Assembly (NCBI GenBank): GCA_964583095.1
Contig: CAZOVB010000002.1
Location: 186,001 to 250,000 of the forward strand
DNA from: CAZOVB01 sp964583095
GTDB taxonomy: Bacteria > Planctomycetota > Phycisphaerae > SM23-33
Direction: 5' to 3'
Length of the DNA: 64,000 nucleotides
Shown: one piece after another, positions 24,426-31,328 of the stretch
Position numbering within the stretch: position 1 is the first letter of the stretch
Layout: each line of letters opens with the position of its first letter
Notes under the pieces: model-generated
What the model saw: the letters and a program-made list of their open reading frames with translations, nothing else
The model's database searches: none
Told to the model about the DNA's origin: nothing
Position numbers and translations under genes: made by a program

Positions 24426-25427
24426 TCATGCCTTCTGAAGCACCGGTCCGCCCACCGGCCTGGGGATGGTCCACCGGTTGATCAGGGGAACCACCGCGTT
24501 CATCAGCAGTACCGAGAACATCACGCCCTCGGGATAGCTGCTCAGCAGCCGGATGGCCATGATCAACGCACCCACCCCCAGCCCGAAGATCAGCTTGCCC
24601 TTGGGCGTCAATGGGCTGGAAACCGGGTCGGTCGCGATGAAAAACGCTCCGAACAGCAGCGACCCGCCCAGCAGATGGTCCAGCACCGAGGCCTGGCCCA
24701 GGCCGCCGAAGAGCTGCACGACGAGCCCCAGCGCCCCGGCTGCAACGATAACGCCCAGGGGAATTTCCCAGGAGGCGGTCCGACGCAAGACCAGGTACAG
24801 GCCTCCGAACAGGCATGCCCAGGCATTGACCTCCCCCAGCGAGCCGTTGACGGTCCCGACAAACAGATCCAGGGTCGAGACCTCCCCGCCCTGGCCCATC
24901 ACTGTCATGGGCGTGGCCTGCGTGACAACGTCCACCGAAGATTCCTTCTGGACGTACCCGCCCACGCTGGCCCCCAGCAGGGAGGTAAACGCGAGCATCA
25001 CAAACGCTCTGCCCACCATCGCGGGGTTGAAGATATTCTGGCCCAGGGAGCCGAAGGCCACCTTGCCGATCCCGATGGCCACGAACGCCCCGATCACCGG
25101 GACATACCATCCCGAGAGCGTTCCGCTGATCGCCGGCAACGACAGCGAGAGAATCACTCCCGTCAACACCGCAGAGCCATCGGCCAACTGGGCCTTCTTG
25201 CCTCGCATCCGCATGAAGAGCCACTCGGCCGCAACGGCCCCAGCCACGCAGAGCACCAGCGAAACCACCGCCTGAAGGCGAAACTGCACAATCGCCCACA
25301 ACACCGGAAGGGAAAGGGCGATCAATACGTCGATCATCATCCGACGCGTCGTGAGCTTTCCGCTGTATATGTGCGGGCCGGGCGCTACATGGAGCCTGGC
25401 CCGTCTGTCTGCTGTCTCTTCTGTCAT
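24426..25427 (-). CDS. rnfD: Rnf complex subunit RnfD (FMN-bound)
   Basis: This 333-residue protein has multiple membrane helices and the RnfD/NqrB blocks GSLGQNIFNPAMVGRAF and GSLLFGAFFIATDPVSSP. The likely flavinylation site is T169-Q170-A171-T172 (VVTQATPMT), with FMN on T172. It lies between rnfC and rnfG. Confidence 0.92.
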   Translation of the reverse strand: MTEETADRRARLHVAPGPHIYSGKLTTRRMMIDVLIALSLPVLWAIVQFRLQAVVSLVLCVAGAVAAEWLFMRMRGKKAQLADGSAVLTGVILSLSLPAISGTLSGWYVPVIGAFVAIGIGKVAFGSLGQNIFNPAMVGRAFVMLAFTSLLGASVGGYVQKESSVDVVTQATPMTVMGQGGEVSTLDLFVGTVNGSLGEVNAWACLFGGLYLVLRRTASWEIPLGVIVAAGALGLVVQLFGGLGQASVLDHLLGGSLLFGAFFIATDPVSSPLTPKGKLIFGLGVGALIMAIRLLSSYPEGVMFSVLLMNAVVPLINRWTIPRPVGGPVLQKA

Positions 25428-25460
25428 CTCTTGCCTTTTCTTGCCTTTGGCCCCGGAAGC

Positions 25461-26816
25461 CTACTCGCGGGGCATCTGCGCCTTGCCCATCCGCATCAAC
25501 TGCACCAGGGGGATACCGGCCGGGCAGACATATGCACAACACCCGCACTCCATGCAGGCGAGCATGTGGTACCGCCTGGCCAGTTCCCAGTCCTTCTCGC
25601 GGGCGGCCAGGGCGATCTTCGTGGGTACCAGATTCAGCGGGCAGACGTCCACGCAACGCCCGCAACGCACGCATCGGGTCTCCTCGACCTCTTTGAGGTC
25701 TTCGTTTGTCAGGACGGTCACGCCGCTGGTGCCCTTGGTGACTACCGCATCGGCCGGGTCGGCCAGGGCAAAGCCCATCATCGGCCCTCCGGCCACGACG
25801 CGGGAGGCATCGTCGGTCAATCCCCCGCAGGCGTCGATCAGTTCCTGATAGCTCGTGCCCACCGGGACCAGCAGGTTTTTGGGCTGGGAGATCCCGGCCC
25901 CGCTGACGGTCACCACGCGGTGGGTCAGGGGCTTGCCCCGAAGCAGAGCCCGGGCCAGGGCGGCTGAGGTGCCGACATTGATGACCACCACGCCCACGTC
26001 CAGGGGCAATCCGCCTGTGGGTACTTCGCGCCCCAGGGCGGCCAGGATGGTCTGCTTCTCGCCCCCCATGGGGTACTGGGTGGCCAGGGAAACGATCTCC
26101 ACGCCTGTGCCTTTGGCCGCTTCGCGCAGAGAGACCATGGCCTCGGGTTTGTTGTCTTCCACGCCGATGACGATGCGCCGGGCTTCGACGGCCCGCCCGG
26201 CCAGCAGCGCCCCGGTGATCACCGGCTCGGGGTGCTCGATCATGACCCGGTCGTCGGCGGTCAGGTAGGGTTCGCATTCGCAGCCATTGACCAGGATGGT
26301 GTCGATCGGCTTGGCGGGGTTGAGGGTAAGCTTGACATGCGTGGGAAAGGCCGCTCCGCCCATTCCCACCAGGCCGGCTTCCCGGGCGGCCTCGACAATC
26401 TGCTTCGGGGCGTACTGCGAGACGTCGCCGGGCCAGTCGCCGCCAAAGACGTCTTCCAGGACCTGCTGAGCCCCGGGCTGATCCTCAGCGGCCTGGATCG
26501 GAATGACCGAGACGTGTCGGCCATTGGGCAGGGTCGTCACCGTGGCCATCTGGCAGGTTCCGGCGAGGGGCGCGTGGACCGAGGCGGAGATGAACGCTTC
26601 TGCTTCGCCGATTTTCTCTCCGGCCTGGACCTCCTGCCGGGGCTTGACGAGCGACTGGCACGGAGCTCCGGTGTGCTGAAGCAGGGGAATGCTCACCTTC
26701 TGGGGACAGGGCAAGACCTCGATGGCAGCAGAAGAGGCCAGGGACTTCCTGTCCGGGGGATGCACTCCACGTGGGAAGTGCCCCTTTCCGCCGGTATCTC
26801 TCGTAACCTGCGTCAT
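25461..26816 (-). CDS. rnfC: Rnf complex subunit RnfC
   Basis: RnfC is the cytoplasmic NADH-binding subunit. The 451-residue protein has the GMGGAAFPTHVKL flavin/NADH site near residue 150 and two [4Fe-4S] motifs near the C-terminus (CVRCGRCVDVCP and CMECGCCAYVCP). A barrel-sandwich N-terminus precedes these. The protein is of standard size. Its start overlaps the RseC-like gene stop by 4 bp. Confidence 0.94.
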   Translation of the reverse strand: MTQVTRDTGGKGHFPRGVHPPDRKSLASSAAIEVLPCPQKVSIPLLQHTGAPCQSLVKPRQEVQAGEKIGEAEAFISASVHAPLAGTCQMATVTTLPNGRHVSVIPIQAAEDQPGAQQVLEDVFGGDWPGDVSQYAPKQIVEAAREAGLVGMGGAAFPTHVKLTLNPAKPIDTILVNGCECEPYLTADDRVMIEHPEPVITGALLAGRAVEARRIVIGVEDNKPEAMVSLREAAKGTGVEIVSLATQYPMGGEKQTILAALGREVPTGGLPLDVGVVVINVGTSAALARALLRGKPLTHRVVTVSGAGISQPKNLLVPVGTSYQELIDACGGLTDDASRVVAGGPMMGFALADPADAVVTKGTSGVTVLTNEDLKEVEETRCVRCGRCVDVCPLNLVPTKIALAAREKDWELARRYHMLACMECGCCAYVCPAGIPLVQLMRMGKAQMPRE

Positions 26817-27142
26817 ACATTCTCCTTCCCAAAGCTGCGGGAAGCTCCCAGGCGCCTGACCAGGACGGCTGCGGGGACCGCTGCCACCGCAACGGCCGGC
26901 AAGACGGCCAGGGCCATCGCCAGGGCTCGGGCATCTCCTTCAAGCGGTCTGGAAACGACAACCGCTGCGCCGCACGCCACAACCAGGGGCAGCAGAAAAG
27001 CGACAATCGCTGCCAGCGAAAAACGCCATCCCGTCAGGCCCCCCGGGGCAGAGGCGCACTGCGGGCTCTGTCTTCCGCGGTCCCGACTGCACTGGGGACA
27101 TTCGCCCTTACAGGCAAAGGGCGTATCGGCTGGATTGTCCAT
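26813..27142 (-). CDS. Small RseC-like membrane protein at head of rnf operon
   Basis: This 109-residue protein has a Cys-rich N-terminus (C-x3-C-x2-C, then another Cys in PQC) and a two-helix membrane hairpin (about residues 41-63 and 72-95, with FLLPLVVACGAAVVV in the first). This resembles RseC/MucC-type proteins, which accompany Rnf/Rsx systems. It is the first gene of the operon and is linked to rnfC by a 4-bp overlap. The family call is by pattern only; a role in assembly or redox coupling is inferred. Confidence 0.55.
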   Translation of the reverse strand: MDNPADTPFACKGECPQCSRDRGRQSPQCASAPGGLTGWRFSLAAIVAFLLPLVVACGAAVVVSRPLEGDARALAMALAVLPAVAVAAVPAAVLVRRLGASRSFGKENV

Positions 27143-27182
27143 CGGAGATTGCTCCGCCGCCAGGGGTCAAAAAGGGGTGAAC

Positions 27183-27211
27183 ATCTTAGCTTCGGCCACC
27201 ACGGCTGTAAA
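27183..27211 (-). promoter_or_regulatory. Promoter of the rnf operon
   Basis: On the minus strand TTTACA (27206-27211), a 17-bp spacer and TAAGAT (27183-27188) lie about 40 bp before the first gene of the operon. Confidence 0.45.
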
Positions 27212-27347
27212 GGCAAGGCCACTAAGCTTTCAGCCGCAGGACATCAGGCTCAGGCCGGCGCGAGTGTAGCAGATCCCTCAGACCAAAAGCAATGATCCCT
27301 TAAGCCTGTGCTTTCCTCGCATTGCCGGCCACGCTAGGATAGCCCCC

Positions 27348-28043
27348 ATGAAAGACGTCGCGGTCATTCTTCCGGCGGCCGGGAGTGGAAAACGCTTCGG
27401 CGCAGGCCAAAACAAGATCTTCGAGCTCTTGTCCGGCCAGAGCCTCTTTATGCACACGTGTCGGTTCTTCGCACGGCGCGACGATGTAGCCCAGATCCTG
27501 CTGGTCGCCTCGGGGCAGGATCTGCCGCGTCTGAAAAAGGATTTCGGTTCCTCCCTGGACGACCTGGGAGTGCAACTGGTTCAGGGGGGACAAACCCGGA
27601 CCGACTCGGTCCGCAGTGCCCTCGAACAGATCCACCCGAAGGTGGCCCTGGTCGCAGTCCACGACGCGGTCAGGCCCTGCCTGGCCGATGCCTGGATCGA
27701 CCGCGTCTTCGACGAGGCCCGCAGGAGCGGAGCAGCCATGCTCGCCTGGCCCGAACATGCGACGCTCAAGTACGTCGACCAAGAGGGGATCATCCGAAAG
27801 ACGGTGGACCGCTCGGGTATCTGGCAGGCCCAGACGCCCCAGGTCTTCCGGGCCGACTGGCTCGCACAGGCCTACCGGCAGGCCCGCGACGGTGCCACCG
27901 ACGACGCCGCGCTGATCGAAGCTCTCGGCCATCACGTCCGCGTCGTCCGGGGCGACCCGCGGAATATCAAGATCACCGCCCCGGCCGATCTGGTCCTGGC
28001 CGAGGCGCTCCTGCCCACCCTCGCCCGGGAGGCGTCGCGATGA
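27348..28043 (+). CDS. ispD: 2-C-methyl-D-erythritol 4-phosphate cytidylyltransferase
   Basis: IspD joins CTP to methylerythritol phosphate in the non-mevalonate isoprenoid pathway. The 231-residue protein shows the nucleotide loop ILPAAGSGKRFG, with the catalytic Arg and Lys region, and the VAVHDAVRPCL block. Length is normal. A weak TAGGAT (27335-27340) precedes it. Its stop overlaps the crcB start by 4 bp. Confidence 0.94.
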   Translation: MKDVAVILPAAGSGKRFGAGQNKIFELLSGQSLFMHTCRFFARRDDVAQILLVASGQDLPRLKKDFGSSLDDLGVQLVQGGQTRTDSVRSALEQIHPKVALVAVHDAVRPCLADAWIDRVFDEARRSGAAMLAWPEHATLKYVDQEGIIRKTVDRSGIWQAQTPQVFRADWLAQAYRQARDGATDDAALIEALGHHVRVVRGDPRNIKITAPADLVLAEALLPTLAREASR

Positions 28044-28423
28044 ACTGGGCCCTCCTTGCCGGAATCGCCGGGGGAGGCGCACTGGGTGCCCTGGCCCGGT
28101 ACTCCCTTGCGGGGCTGGTCAATCGCATCGCCCGCTCGCCCCTTCCCTGGGGAACCTTTGTGGTCAACGTGGCCGGGGCGCTGCTGATCGGCCTGCTCTG
28201 GAGCCTTTCGGATCGAGCCGCCCTGGGCCCCACCGCCCGCGCGACCCTCATGACCGGGATGCTCGGGGCCTTTACCACCTTCTCGACCTTCAGCCTGGAG
28301 ACCTTCCATCTCCTGGCCGACCGACAATACCTGCCTGCCGAGGGATACCTGCTGGGAAGCTGTATCCTCGCCCTGGCAGCGTGCTTTGCCGGTATCTGGC
28401 TGGGGCGATGGCTGGGCCAATAG
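28040..28423 (+). CDS. crcB: Fluoride channel CrcB/Fluc
   Basis: Fluc exports fluoride through a dual-topology dimer. The 127-residue protein has four membrane helices and the family motifs GTFVVNVAGALLIG and GMLGAFTTFSTFSLE (the last carries the phenylalanine box and TTFST). It overlaps ispD by 4 bp and is followed by a DUF190 gene, a common crcB partner. No fluoride riboswitch is seen upstream of the operon. Confidence 0.93.
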   Translation: MNWALLAGIAGGGALGALARYSLAGLVNRIARSPLPWGTFVVNVAGALLIGLLWSLSDRAALGPTARATLMTGMLGAFTTFSTFSLETFHLLADRQYLPAEGYLLGSCILALAACFAGIWLGRWLGQ

Positions 28424-28433
28424 GGAGCTTTCC

Positions 28434-28787
28434 ATGAAACCCCAGACCAAGGCTTTGCGCGTTCGCGTCTACATCGGGGAGACTGACCATTGGCAACACA
28501 AACCCCTCTATGAGCAGATCGTCGGCAAAGCAAGGCAGATGCACCTGGCCGGGGCGACGGTGCTTCGGGGAATCATGGGCTTCGGCTGCCATTCCCGGCT
28601 GCACACGACCAAGGTCCTTCGGCTCAGCGAAGATCTGCCCGTGGTGGTCGAAATCGTCGATGAACCCGAGAAGATCCAGCCGCTGCTGGACTGGCTGGAC
28701 GAGGTCGTCCAGGAGGGGCTGGTGACCACCGAACAGGTGCGCATCGAGCTGTACCGGGCCGATGCGCAGCCGGACTCCTGGGCGTAA
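28434..28787 (+). CDS. DUF190 family protein
   Basis: This 117-residue alpha/beta protein has a ferredoxin-like pattern related to PII and the DUF190 blocks GETDHWQHKPLYEQIV and GATVLRGIMGFG. Family members often neighbour crcB, as here (10 bp after it), and may sense a ligand as a trimer; the ligand is unknown. The ATG at 28434 has a GGAG site 6-7 bases upstream. Confidence 0.85.
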   Translation: MKPQTKALRVRVYIGETDHWQHKPLYEQIVGKARQMHLAGATVLRGIMGFGCHSRLHTTKVLRLSEDLPVVVEIVDEPEKIQPLLDWLDEVVQEGLVTTEQVRIELYRADAQPDSWA

Positions 28788-28804
28788 TGGCCCTCCGGGG
28801 CGTT

Positions 28805-29437
28805 TCAGTCCTCGATCAGCACCGCCCGAACGGGGCTTCCCTCGGCCGAGCGGACCCTGAGCGGCAGACAGACCAGACGATAGCGGCCCGGTGCGATGTT
28901 CCGCAGATCCGCCCCTTCCAGCAGGAGAATCTCGCTGCCAAGGAGGATTCGATGGGCTTCGGGGCCCGAATCGGCCGGGTCTATCGAAGGGGCGTCGATG
29001 CCGACCAGACCCACCGCCGCCTCGACGCATTTATGAGCGGCTGAAGGCGTGAGTGCGAGAAAGGCCTTGGTGAACTTGCACTGGACGACTGTTCCCGAAG
29101 CGCTGTTGTCGGTGCGGAACAGCACGGCCTGGCCCGGGGCAGCGCTCTCCAGGTCGAAATCTTCTGCCCGAACGTGACCTTTGCCGGGGACATCCACTAC
29201 CAGGGCATCGAGCAGGAACCGGTCGGGAGGGAATTCGTCCAGTCGTTTGCCCTCTGGGAGGAAGTGGGCCGGTGCATCCACGTGCGTGCCGACGTGGGCG
29301 CCCATGGTCAGCCGGGACAGTTCGAACCCGTCCTCGCGGTGGCTGTGGAGAAGTTCTCGCACAAAAGAGGGATCGCCCGGGTAAACGGGTGTCTCGCCTC
29401 CCAGGGGTAGGCTGATGTCATGAATTCTGCCGGCCAT
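28805..29437 (-). CDS. Cyclase family (kynurenine-formamidase-like) hydrolase
   Basis: This 210-residue protein has the metal-binding motif HVGTHVDAPAHF (HxGTHxDxPxH) near residue 48, characteristic of the cyclase/KynB family of metal-dependent amide or ester hydrolases. A second conserved block VGIDAPSIDP is present. ATG at 29437 is used; an upstream TTG would lengthen it by 20 residues without family match. No kyn genes are nearby, so kynurenine is not a safe substrate call. Confidence 0.82.
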   Translation of the reverse strand: MAGRIHDISLPLGGETPVYPGDPSFVRELLHSHREDGFELSRLTMGAHVGTHVDAPAHFLPEGKRLDEFPPDRFLLDALVVDVPGKGHVRAEDFDLESAAPGQAVLFRTDNSASGTVVQCKFTKAFLALTPSAAHKCVEAAVGLVGIDAPSIDPADSGPEAHRILLGSEILLLEGADLRNIAPGRYRLVCLPLRVRSAEGSPVRAVLIED

Positions 29438-29493
29438 CGCTTCTTGCGCCTCCCGCCGGGGGGTCTCCGGGCCCTGCTGCCCCGGATGCAGGC

Positions 29494-30186
29494 TCAATCT
29501 TCGAGGGGGCTTCTGGCCAGGTTCATCCGGCGGCGTTGCCTGAGTTGAACGCAGTGAGCATACTCTCGCCGTTGGCGCGAATCCAGCACTTCCAGGTACA
29601 CCCGCTTCACGATCTGGAGCACACGTTTGTCATCTTCTGCGCGGCCTGGGGCGGCATTCTGAAGCTGCCGGCAGCCGATGCTGCGCAGCTGTTCCCACTG
29701 GGAGGGGGTCAATTCGACGCCTTCGAGTTCAGCCTGGATACGCGGCAGAAGGGCGGCAAGCTGCCATCGGCCTCTTTGGCTGGTGTCCAGCATTTCCAAG
29801 ACGATGCGGTCCCGCCGGGCGCGAAGTTCACTGCAGCGCTCCTGGAGGCTTTCGATCTGCTTATCCGGGGCGGGTCCAGCCGGGGCATTGCGCAACTGCT
29901 GCACCCGTTGCCAAAGCCGGCAGTGAGCCGTCTGCAACTCGCCACAGACGGGCCTGAGCCTGCGAATCATCTCCCGGCGTTGGCCCTGGCGCAGCGGGCA
30001 GACCTGCTCGACCTCGGCCAGGAAGGACTTCAGGTCCTGGCAGGTCTGGTCGGACGCTGCCCCAAGATGAGTGCGGGCTTTCTTCTGCGGCTCGATCGGA
30101 TCTGCCGAGGAAGCCTGCGGTTCCACCTGGCCGACGGCAATAGCCAGACCGACCACCCCCATGAGCACAAAAAGCTCCAAACGCAT
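29494..30186 (-). CDS. Spy/CpxP-like exported helical protein
   Basis: This 230-residue protein has an N-terminal signal peptide (LFVLMGVVGLAIAVG, about residues 4-18). The mature part is helical and rich in Arg, Gln and Glu. Two motifs resemble the LTxxQ signature of periplasmic Spy/CpxP chaperones (LTPSQWEQL and a DTSQRGRW block). There is no closer family match, so the name is tentative. It lies upstream of the cyclase gene on the same strand. Confidence 0.55.
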   Translation of the reverse strand: MRLELFVLMGVVGLAIAVGQVEPQASSADPIEPQKKARTHLGAASDQTCQDLKSFLAEVEQVCPLRQGQRREMIRRLRPVCGELQTAHCRLWQRVQQLRNAPAGPAPDKQIESLQERCSELRARRDRIVLEMLDTSQRGRWQLAALLPRIQAELEGVELTPSQWEQLRSIGCRQLQNAAPGRAEDDKRVLQIVKRVYLEVLDSRQRREYAHCVQLRQRRRMNLARSPLED

Positions 30187-30230
30187 GACAGATTCCCTCC
30201 GACGTTTTACCTCGGGGACCTGAGGCATTT

Positions 30231-30258
30231 CCCCCAGTCCTCCGGTCCTGACTGGGGG
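30231..30258 (-). other. Hairpin in the leader region of the Spy-like gene
   Basis: A perfect 9-bp stem (30231-30239 with 30250-30258; CCCCCAGTC/GACTGGGGG) with a 10-base loop sits about 45 bp before the ATG. No T-run follows on either strand, so it does not look like a terminator; a leader structure is possible. The remainder of 30187-30362 shows nothing supportable. Confidence 0.35.
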
Positions 30259-30362
30259 GTAGTGCCCAGTCGCATTTGTGGTATCGGCCGCTGCGCTGGG
30301 GGAGATTACCTAGTGACAGGGAATTTTTCTCTTTTTTGAGTGCCTGTGGGCGCGGGACCGGA

Positions 30363-30391
30363 TTGACAGTGCCCGTCGGCGGTGGTAGGGT
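30363..30391 (+). promoter_or_regulatory. Promoter of tRNA-Leu
   Basis: A perfect TTGACA (30363-30368), 17-bp spacer and TAGGGT (30386-30391) lie about 20 bp before the tRNA 5' end. Confidence 0.55.
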
Positions 30392-30410
30392 TTGAGTTTC
30401 TGTGCATCCT

Positions 30411-30496
30411 GCCCGGGTGGCGGAATTGGCAGACGCGTCAGGTTGAGGGCCTGGTGAGGGTTATACCTCGTGCTGGTTCGAATCCAGTCCCGGGCA
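30411..30496 (+). tRNA. tRNA-Leu (GAG)
   Basis: This 86-nt tRNA has acceptor arms GCCCGGG/CCCGGGC, discriminator A at 30496, a D-arm with GG, an anticodon loop with GAG at 30445-30447, a long class II variable arm (TGAGGGTTATACCTCG) and the T-loop TTCGAAT. It reads CUC/CUU leucine codons. The CCA end is not encoded. A terminator follows. Confidence 0.95.
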
Positions 30497-30501
30497 TTTC
30501 G

Positions 30502-30534
30502 AGGCCCCGGTATTCGCCGGGGCCTTGTGTTTGC
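30502..30534 (+). terminator. Terminator of tRNA-Leu
   Basis: A perfect 9-bp stem (AGGCCCCGG at 30502-30510, CCGGGGCCT at 30517-30525) with loop TATTCG is followed by a T-rich stretch (TGTGTTTG). Confidence 0.7.
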
Positions 30535-30638
30535 GTGCCTGCGGGTCGGTATCGAGCCGGGGCATGCCTCTCGTGTCCAACAGGCCGGCTGTCCCTTGCG
30601 GGCAGGGGCCTCAAATGCTGGAATTACAGGCTTTTGTC

Positions 30639-30667
30639 TTGGCTTCGGGCCGATTTCGTGGGATAAT
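30639..30667 (+). promoter_or_regulatory. Promoter of the small helical gene pair
   Basis: TTGGCT (30639-30644), a 17-bp spacer and GATAAT (30662-30667) lie about 60 bp before the ATG at 30728. Confidence 0.45.
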
Positions 30668-30727
30668 GCCTCTGTAACGCTGGCCGTCGCGCTCTGCGGC
30701 CAAAGGACCCTTCTTCGAGGACCGGGC

Positions 30728-30961
30728 ATGACCCCGACACACAAACAGGTTGTTGATTTCTCTGCAGCCATCGAGCTGGAAGAGAAGCTCACCTCACTTC
30801 TGGGCGATATCGCCTACGACATCGAGCATTCCGAAGATTTCGACACCGAGCAGCGGGCGGAACTGCACACCATTCTCCGGGCCCTCCAGGCCGACAATGA
30901 AATGCACATGGGCGTGGTGCAGATCGTCGCTCGCGACGGGGAGTACGTAAGCGATGTTTGA
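30728..30961 (+). CDS. Small acidic helical protein
   Basis: This 77-residue protein is acidic and strongly helical, with Cys absent, no signal peptide, and a heptad-like run (LEEKLTSLLGDIAYDIEHS). No family is recognised. Its stop overlaps the next start by 8 bp, and the two proteins may form a complex. Promoter and codon pattern support it as a real gene. Confidence 0.6.
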   Translation: MTPTHKQVVDFSAAIELEEKLTSLLGDIAYDIEHSEDFDTEQRAELHTILRALQADNEMHMGVVQIVARDGEYVSDV

Positions 30962-31145
30962 GCAGGCGATGCTCCAGGAACAGGTCGAGCAGCTCATCCA
31001 ACACACGGACCGTTTGGCCAGGATGTACAGCGATCTCAGCGGGCAGTGTGAGAATCCCGTAGCCGGCGAGCAGCTCTCCAAGCTCTCCCGGGAGAAGTAC
31101 CGGAACCTGGAACTGGCCCAGCGGATGCGGGAAGTTCTCGACTGA
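30954..31145 (+). CDS. Small helical protein
   Basis: This 63-residue protein is a probable coiled-coil (LQEQVEQLIQHTDRLARMY, then KLSREKYRNLELAQRM). It overlaps the previous gene by 8 bp and is translated in the same unit. No family recognised. Downstream (31160-31202) a 7-bp inverted repeat may help end transcription, though no clear T-run follows. Confidence 0.55.
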   Translation: MFEQAMLQEQVEQLIQHTDRLARMYSDLSGQCENPVAGEQLSKLSREKYRNLELAQRMREVLD

Positions 31146-31280
31146 TCTGCCTTAAAAGACAAGACCCCTCCAGGCCGCTGAAAACGTAGCCGACAGGTCT
31201 TGCGGTTGCTGTGCGCAGGGACCCTCTTCAGAGCCCTTCAAGGCGGATGGAGATCACTTCTCTTTTTGCGGGAAAAAGGT

Positions 31281-31286
31281 TATAAT
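31281..31286 (+). promoter_or_regulatory. -10 element of the DUF4159 protein gene
   Basis: A perfect TATAAT at 31281-31286 lies 43 bp before the ATG; the -35 region (TTCTCT at 31258-31263) is weak. Confidence 0.35.
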
Positions 31287-31328
31287 GCGCCTCCCAAGCC
31301 GGAATTACTCTCTCCAGAGGACTCGCCC

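Noticed and set aside
30310..30792. Minus-strand open frame across tRNA-Leu
   Set aside because: It runs antisense through the tRNA and terminator with low-complexity sequence.
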